From the NCBI RefSeq assembly GCF_036884655.1, contig NC_088342.1, positions 30,843,001 to 30,907,000 of the forward strand: DNA of 64,000 nt, read 5' to 3'. Position 1 is the first letter of the stretch; each line of letters opens with the position of its first letter. Of the stretch, positions 57,869-64,000 are shown in pieces. Below the pieces are notes generated by a model. The model was not told the DNA's origin and did not search any database. It saw only the letters and a list, made by a program, of their open reading frames with translations. This stretch comes from Musa acuminata AAA Group (Eukaryota > Streptophyta > Magnoliopsida > Zingiberales > Musaceae). The translations under genes and the position numbers were made by a program.

Positions 57869-60817
57869 TTAGGGACAATTTAACATACCTAATTCCCTTC
57901 TAATGAATTCAAATTGGTCTTCATTCAAAGCTTTTGTAAATATATATGCTAATTGATGCTTTGTGTCAATGAATTCTAGAACAACATCATTGTTAAGGAT
58001 ATGATCGCGTATGAAATGATGCCTAACATCGATGTGCTTAGTTCTAGAGTGCTGAATTGGATTTTTAGTAAGACATATGGCACTAGTATTATCACATTTT
58101 ATGGGAATGTTTTTAAAGTGAATTCCATAGTCTTATAATATATTTTTCATCCAAATAACTTGTGCACAACATGCACTTGCAGCAATGTATTCGGCTTCCG
58201 CCGTAGATAGTGCAACTGAATTTTGTTTCTTGGAAGTCCAAGAAACAAGTGCATGTCCTAAAAATTGGCATGTTCCGGATGTACTTTTTCTATCTATCCC
58301 GCATCTGCCAAAATCGGCATCTGCATAAGCTATTAGATCGAATTTTTTAGATTTTGGATACCACAATCCTAAATTTGGAGTTCCTTTAAGATACCTAAAT
58401 ATTCTTTTAACACTCTTAAGATGAGATAATTTAGGATTAGATTGAAACCTAGCGCAAAGTCCTACACTAAACATAATATCTGGTCTAGTCGCGGTGAGGT
58501 AGAGTAGACTACCTATCATTCCCCTATATGTTTTTTGATCAAAATTTTCACTATTTTCATCCATATCTAACTTAGTCGCAGTACTCATAGGGGTGTTTAT
58601 TGCTTTTGAATTATCCATGTTAAATCGTTTTAACAATTCTAATGTATATTTGGATTGGTTAAGAAATATACCATCACTAAGTTGTTTGATTTGTAATCCT
58701 AAAAAGAAAGTTAATTCACCCATTAAACTCATTTCAAATTCATGACTCGTACATTTGGCAAATGATTCACATTGTGATTCATCCGAAGAGCCAAAAATAA
58801 TATCGTCAACATAAATTTGCACAATAAGAAAATTATTTTCAAAATATTTAATAAACAATGTAGTATCAACCTTGCCTTTGGTAAAATTATTTAAAATAAG
58901 AAAGGAACTAAGCCTTTCATTCCAAGCTCTAGGAGCTTGTTTCAAGCCATAGAGAGTCTTAGTCAATTTGAATACATGATTAGGAAGAAGAGAATTTTCA
59001 AATCCGGGAGGTTGTTCGACATATACTTCTTCGGAAATAAAACCATTCAAGAAAGCACTTTTGACGTCCATTTGAAATAGTTTAAAATTATTACTACTAG
59101 CATAGGCAAGGAGCATCCTTATAGCTTCTAATCGAGCCACGGGAGCGAAGGTTTCTTCCTAATCGATACCTTCTTCTTGGTTGAAACCTTTGGCCACTAA
59201 TCTAGCCTTGTTTCTAACCACAATACCATTTTCGTCTTGCTTGTTTCTAAAGACCCATTTAGTACCAATGAATAAATGGTCACTAGGTCTAGGAACAAGC
59301 TTCCATACCTTATTCCTCTCAAATTGATTCAATTCCTCTTGCATTGCAATAACCCAAAAATCATCTTTGATGGCCTCGTCAATGCATTTAGGTTCGATTT
59401 GAGAAAGGAAGGCGGCGTTAGCACAAAAATTCTTGAAAGAGGAACAAGTTTGAACCCCTTTTGATGTATCTCCTATAATTAGCTCTTTTGGATGAGCATC
59501 TATATACTTCCATTCCTTGGGTAAGGAAATTTCGGAAGAAGGTGCATCTAAGTTGCTATTTTGAGGAGGGGGTTCATTTAAATTCAAATTATCAAAACCA
59601 AGATCATCATCAAAATCATTTTTCTTTAAATTAGAAATTTCATTAAAAACTACATGAATAGACTCTTTTATTACTAAGGTTCTTTTGTTAAAAACCCGAA
59701 AAGCCTTAGAAACAAAAGAGTAACCAAGAAAGATACCTTCATCGGATTTAACATCAAATTTTCCTAAGGCATCCCTTTCATTCAAAATAAAGCATTTACA
59801 ATCGAAAACTTTAAAATAGGAAATATTTGGTTTTTTGTTATGGAGTAGACTATGTTCATTTAACATCGTTCTTGCCATTTCTTGTAGGTTTCTATTTTTT
59901 CTTTCAACTACTCCATTTTGTTGGGGATTCCTCGGAGTGGAGAAGTTGTGATTGTATCCATTAACTTCACAAAAATTTTGAAAGTCACGATTTTGAAATT
60001 CGCCACCATGATCACTCCGAATTGATGAAATCATGAAACCTTTTTCGTTTTGAGTGAGTTTACAAAATTTAGAGAAACACTTGAAACAATCACTTTTGTG
60101 AGCTAAGAAATAGGTCCAAGTGTATCTCGTATAGTCATCCATAATTACAAACGCATATTTGCTTCCTCCTAGACTTGTCGTGTGAATTGGTCCAAATAAG
60201 TCCAAATGAATCAATTGTAATGGTCTAGTGGTGCTAATTTGAGTTTTTGGTTTGAAACTAGTTTTTATTTGTTTACCTAGTTGACATGCATCGCATACTT
60301 TATCCTTAATAAACTTTATATTTGGAATTCCTCGCACTAATTCTCTAGATGAGATCTTAGATATTAGTTTCATGCTTGCATGGCCTAGTCTCCTATGCCA
60401 AAGCCAAGCATCATCATTTAAAGCGGAGAAGCACATTTCATTACTCAGTTCATCAAGGTTGATGGTGTAGATATTATTTTATTTTAATGCAATCATAGTT
60501 ATGTTATGGTTTGGTTTTTCAATAATACATACATTTGATTCAAACGTAACGATATAACCTTTATCGCATAATTGACTAACACTCAAGAGATTATGTTTCA
60601 ATCCATCAACTAGTAAGACATTATCAATAGAAAATTTTAATTTGTTACCTATGGTTCCCTTGCCAATGATTTTGCCTTGGTTGTTATCTCCGAAGCTGAC
60701 GTACCCTTCTTCTTTGCTAGTGAGCATAGAGAAATGAGATGGATCTCTAGTCATATGTCTTGAGCATCCACTATCTAGATACCATATCTTGCTCCTAGCT
60801 TGTGATGGTGTATGTTT
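57869..60817 (-). pseudogene. SIRE-like pol (protease, integrase, RT, RNase H), element E
   Basis: One reading frame throughout. Protease: WYLDSGCSRHMTRD (about 60780) with the catalytic DSG triad, then DNVLLVDGLKHNLLSVSQLCD. Integrase: WHRRLGH and CDACQLGK zinc motif; LHLDLFGP, IRSDHGGEF and NGVVERKNR supply the D, D and E. Between LNEHSL and NKKPNISYF about 34 residues present in relatives are deleted in frame. [55 protein letters not shown], catalytic [11 protein letters not shown]. RNase [49 protein letters not shown]. Stops at 60479-60481, 59159-59161 and 58133-58135; natural end at 57869-57871 after LGMLNCP. Confidence 0.93.
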
Positions 60818-62401
60818 CTACAAGAAGGGATTATTTTTAGGTACCCATTTTCTTTTGGGTGCCTTAAAAACTGATTTAATTTGTTCATCATATTGCATAG
60901 AATTGATCATGGTTCCTTTAGGAACCCAAATTAGTTTGTTCGGACTAATTTTCTTGAATGGACATTTATAAGTGTTATGTCCATATTTGCAACAAAAGTT
61001 GCAATTGCTTTGGTGCCGAACATGTAAGACGGGGCCTTTAATGAAGGTGGTTGGATTTTGGTGAGGACTTCTCACAAATCCGATTCCACTTCTTTTAGGA
61101 ACGTGACCCTTATTTGTAAGAATAATGTTCAAAGATTTGCTACCAACCTCGAATTTCTTCAAGGTGTCCTTAAGTAGCAAGTTCTCCTTTTGGAGAGATT
61201 CTAGATCATGACATTTTATACATGGAGCTAAACTATCATGATATTTAGTTTTTAATTTATCGATATCACAAGTGAGACTATCATGCTCCTTTTTTAGCAA
61301 TTAGTATTTTCTATTAATTGTCTTACATTCATCAAATAACTCATGGAAAGCATTTAATAATTCATGATAAGGTAAATTTGCATCAATTAAATCTGTTACC
61401 TCTTCTCCGATGGCCATTAGGGCATAATGAGCAACTTGCTCGGTGTTGGACTCCTCTTCTTCGGACGCGCTTGAATCATCCCACGTTGCCTTGAGCGCCT
61501 TCTTCTTTGATGTTCTCTTTTTGGCTTGAGGACAATCGTTCTTGCAGTGTCCCAGTTTTTTGCACTCATAGCAAATCACTTGGTCCTTCTTGTGTTCGAA
61601 TTTATTTTTTGTATTATTTTTAAATTTGTTCTTTCTTAAATATTTTTAAAATTTTTGAGTCAAAAGTGCAATGTCATTGTCACTGTCCTCATCACTTGAT
61701 GTTCCTTTCAAGTGGTCTTCTTGTGATGTGAGTGCCATATCCTTCCTGTTCTTTGGAAGGGGGTTCTCGTGTTCGTCATGAGCTTGACATGTCATTTCGT
61801 AGGTCATTAGAGACCCAATAAGTTCTTCAAGAGGGAATGTTTTAAGGTCTTTAGCCTCTTGAATTGCCGTAACTTTTGGATCCCAACTTTTAGGGAGGGA
61901 TCTTAATATTTTAGTTACTAGTTTAAAGTTAGTAAAATCTTTACCAAGAGCTTTGAGTCCATTGATGACATCCGTGAACCAGGTGTACATATCTCCGATG
62001 GACTCACTTGGTTTCATTCGGAAAAGTTCGTAAGAGTGCACAAGGATGTTGATTTTGGACTCTTTCACTCGGCTAGTGCCTTCATGAGTGACCTCAAGAG
62101 TTCTCCAAATATCAAAAGCCGAATCACAAATTGAAACACTATTAAATTCATTTTTGTCTAGTGCACAAAACAAGGCATTCATAGCCTTTGCGTTTAAAGC
62201 AAAAACCTTCTTCTCCGATTCATTCCATTCGCTCATCGGAAGAGAAGATTTTTGAAATCAATTTTCAACAATAGTCCAAAGCTCGAAATCCATGAAAATG
62301 AGGAAGATCCTCATGCGAGTCTTCCAATAAGTATAATCCGACCCATTAAACAAGGGTGGACGTGTGATAGAATGACCCTCATGTATGCCGGAGTAAGCCA
62401 T
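60818..62401 (-). pseudogene. SIRE-like Gag, element E (stops only, no frameshift)
   Basis: It starts MAYSGIHEGHSITRPP at 62401 and has exactly the length of the B Gag (527 codons plus stop). In-frame stops are a TGA at 62258-62260 (Gly in B), a TAA at 61646-61648 (Lys in B) and a TAA at about 61301-61303 (Lys in B). The knuckle CYECKKLGHCKNDC and the second cluster CNFCCKYGHNTYKC are kept. It closes with TAG at 60818-60820. The protease frame follows in the same register, so the TAG either separates gag from pol or replaces a sense codon. Confidence 0.9.
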
Positions 62402-62438
62402 CTCTCTTGGGTATCAAACCAAATATGAGAGTGAGCCT

Positions 62439-62451
62439 AGCTCTGATACCA
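62439..62451 (-). promoter_or_regulatory. Primer-binding site of element E
   Basis: The minus strand reads TGGTATCAGAGCT close to the LTR end. It is the tRNA-Met type. Confidence 0.8.
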
Positions 62452-62453
62452 AT

Positions 62454-63689
62454 TGTTAGGATCGGAGCGACACTAAGAGGGGGGGAGGGGGTGAATTAGT
62501 GCAGCGGATTAAAACGTCGGTTTTGACAAATCTTTCGTACGATAAAAATCAAACTCGGAAGTGCTTAACTTGAAAGCGTATTCGCAAAGTTGTGCAGCAA
62601 AGGTAATGAGGAAATAAAGCAAGTAAGAAGGTTTGCAGTAATGTAAATAGCAGTAATGAAATGCAAACCAGAGATTACGCCGATTTTAAAGTGGTTCGGT
62701 CAAATGACCTACATCCACTTGTGAGGCCCCTCTTCGATGAGGCTCCCACCTTCCACTAGCAAATCTCTTGAAAGGGAAGGGTAAATACCCCTCTTACAAC
62801 TTTCTTTACAAACGGTTCACTCTCTTATAGATTTTCAGCAAGAAAGAAGGAGGTGAACACTAGCAAATTGAAAACAAGACTAGCTAGGACTTTTCTAAGA
62901 CATTTCTCTCAATCAATTGCTTCTCAAAAAGTTATAATCTCAGCTGAGATTTGAGGGGTATTTATAGGCCTCAAGAGGATTCAAATTTGGGCTCCAAAAT
63001 TTGAATCCTCTTTGATTCCCGATGCTGGCGGTGCCACCGCCTGTCAGTGGCGGTGCCATCGCCTGTCACTGTCAGACACTGATAGTGGACTAGCGGTGTC
63101 ACTGCCCAGCCAAGAGGTGCCATCGCCCAGCTCTCGGGTGCTGGGCGATGCCACCGCCCAGCCAAGCGGTGGCAGGTTCACTAGTTGGGCTTAAATTTAG
63201 CCCAAACCAAAACTAATTTTGGGCCCAATTGGCTCCTAACCAGGATATAGGATTATCTCTTAATCCTAATCCTAATTACAAGTGAACTACATAACAAAAA
63301 AAACATCCTAAGAAAGTTTTCAACCGTGAACGTCGAGTCTTGTTCCGGCGAGCTTTCCGACGAACTTCCTCCGACGGACTCCCTACAAGCTCCCGATCTT
63401 GTGATGACTTTAACGAGTAGCTGAGCCTTCTCGGTGATCTCCGTGAACCTCCGACGATCTCTTCGGTGAACTTCCGAAAATTCCGATAGATTCCCGATTT
63501 CTTCTCGGTTGGTTCCGACAGCATCTCCGACGATTCTTCGGACTCTTAAACGTCCATCGAACTTGACTCCGGTATTCTTGCTTTGTGTTTTCTGGTTATC
63601 GTAGTTAATCCTGCACACTTAACTCAATAATATGGATTAGATCAATTAACCCATCAATTGATTTTATCATCAAAATCCGAGATTCAACA
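62454..63689 (-). repeat. 5' LTR of element E (1236 bp)
   Basis: Collinear with 54215-55464, with several substitutions, a rearranged GC array (63022-63175) and a G tract interrupted by A (GGGGGGGAGGGGG). It is less similar to its partner than the two B LTRs are to each other. Confidence 0.9.
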
Positions 63690-64000
63690 CAGCTATGAGA
63701 CCAACCACCTCCATCATATATACAAGTATATAGTACACCAGTCTGTCTAGTTATCTTAATGTCCCTCTCGAGTAACCTATGACCGGGATTATTTAGGATA
63801 TGTGTTTAAAGGTGAATCGGTTTCATTATCGTGATCTCATCATGATCTGATTCCTATTACATAGATCCATGGACATAAATAATATATATGTGCATATATG
63901 CAACAAACAATATAAAGTGATAAAATGCTAAATAATATAATGAGAAAAAAGAATGTGTATCATGTCACACGTGTCATCAGTCACGTGATTGACTTACAGG
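63690..64000 (-). repeat. 5' LTR of A2, piece 4 (outer end)
   Basis: It resumes with CAGCT and is the complement of A3 LTR bases about 18-320 (CACGTGTGAC near 63966). The window ends before the TG terminus, so the far target duplication is not visible. Confidence 0.85.

Larger units (their letters stand above)
54215..63689 (-). mobile_element. SIRE-like copia element E, autonomous structure (gag, pol, third ORF), inactivated
   Basis: 9475 bp with target duplication TAGCT (54210-54214) / CAGCT (63690-63694, one mismatch). On the minus strand: 5' LTR 63689-62454, tRNA-Met primer site, gag from 62401, protease, integrase, RT and RNase H to 57869, a spacer with a TA run and GC-rich repeats, third ORF 57327-56212, AT-rich tail, polypurine tract, 3' LTR 55464-54215. 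Gag and pol remain one continuous reading frame without a frameshift, broken only by stops and one in-frame integrase deletion. It is the only SIRE-like copy here with pol and so the model for the parent of B and C. Confidence 0.93.
31367..64000 (-). mobile_element. Angela-like copia element A2 (host of the nested insertions), right end just outside window
   Basis: Minus-strand copy in which everything after the start of pol is lost (cut at A1, about 31367). Remaining are a pol scrap (31367-31487), gag (31488-32304), a long leader (32305-35806, holding a solo LTR), the primer site and the 5' LTR. The LTR survives as four collinear pieces: 35820-36070, 44848-45029, 53426-54214 and 63690-64000. 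Removing the inserted elements and duplicated target bases leaves about 1.52 kb, and the window ends about 17 bases short of the expected LTR start; A3 LTRs are 1.60 kb. Confidence 0.85.

Overview
This window looks like plant nuclear DNA from a repeat-rich intergenic region. The evidence is AT-rich DNA with GC-AG/GT-AG-type split exons, one recognisable plant gene fragment, and more than 85% LTR-retrotransposon sequence of the Ty1/copia Angela-like and SIRE-like lineages plus Ty3/gypsy remnants. A monocot is likely and Zingiberales is a guess; the sequence alone does not fix the species. No rRNA, tRNA, bacterial gene or CRISPR array was seen.

Layout. 1-5151: a minus-strand non-autonomous LTR element (about 1.9 kb LTRs, 1.75 kb coding-free core), cut by the left window edge. 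5152-9980: the only single-copy-like DNA. It holds the first three coding exons (7732-8887, minus) of the SnRK1 beta-gamma (SNF4/AKINbetagamma) gene, its 5' leader and promoter. 10020-10410: AT microsatellite. 10411-21000: a junkyard of broken elements: an Angela-like integrase fragment plus LTR, a gypsy gag scrap, a gypsy LTR, a SIRE-like 5' LTR plus gag, a truncated minus-strand gypsy element, and a decayed Angela-like pol.

18.8-64 kb is a nested stack. An old minus-strand Angela-like element (A2; gag at 31488-32304, leader to 35819) has its 5' LTR (35820 to beyond 64000) split into four pieces by three later insertions: a full-length plus-strand Angela-like copy A3 (36071-44847, target duplication AGGGC), SIRE-like element B (45030-53425, CAACC) and SIRE-like element E (54215-63689, T/CAGCT). 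A SIRE-type solo LTR (33413-35065) sits in its leader. A second plus-strand Angela-like copy A1 ends against it at about 31366, and its own 3' LTR is split by SIRE-like element C (21983-30726, A/GGTAT).

The most notable biology is in the SIRE-like elements. E carries gag, pol and a third sense ORF between pol and the 3' LTR. B and C lost pol at the same breakpoint but keep gag and the third ORF; in B both are fully open and the two LTRs are almost identical. This looks like an autonomous/non-autonomous pair in which gag plus an unusual third protein were kept while pol was dispensed with. The third ORF is preceded in each element by GC-rich hairpin repeats like those upstream of the LTR TATA box, in E followed by a TATA motif, which suggests an internal promoter. 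All Angela-like copies, element E and the gypsy copy are inactivated by stops, deletions and frameshifts.
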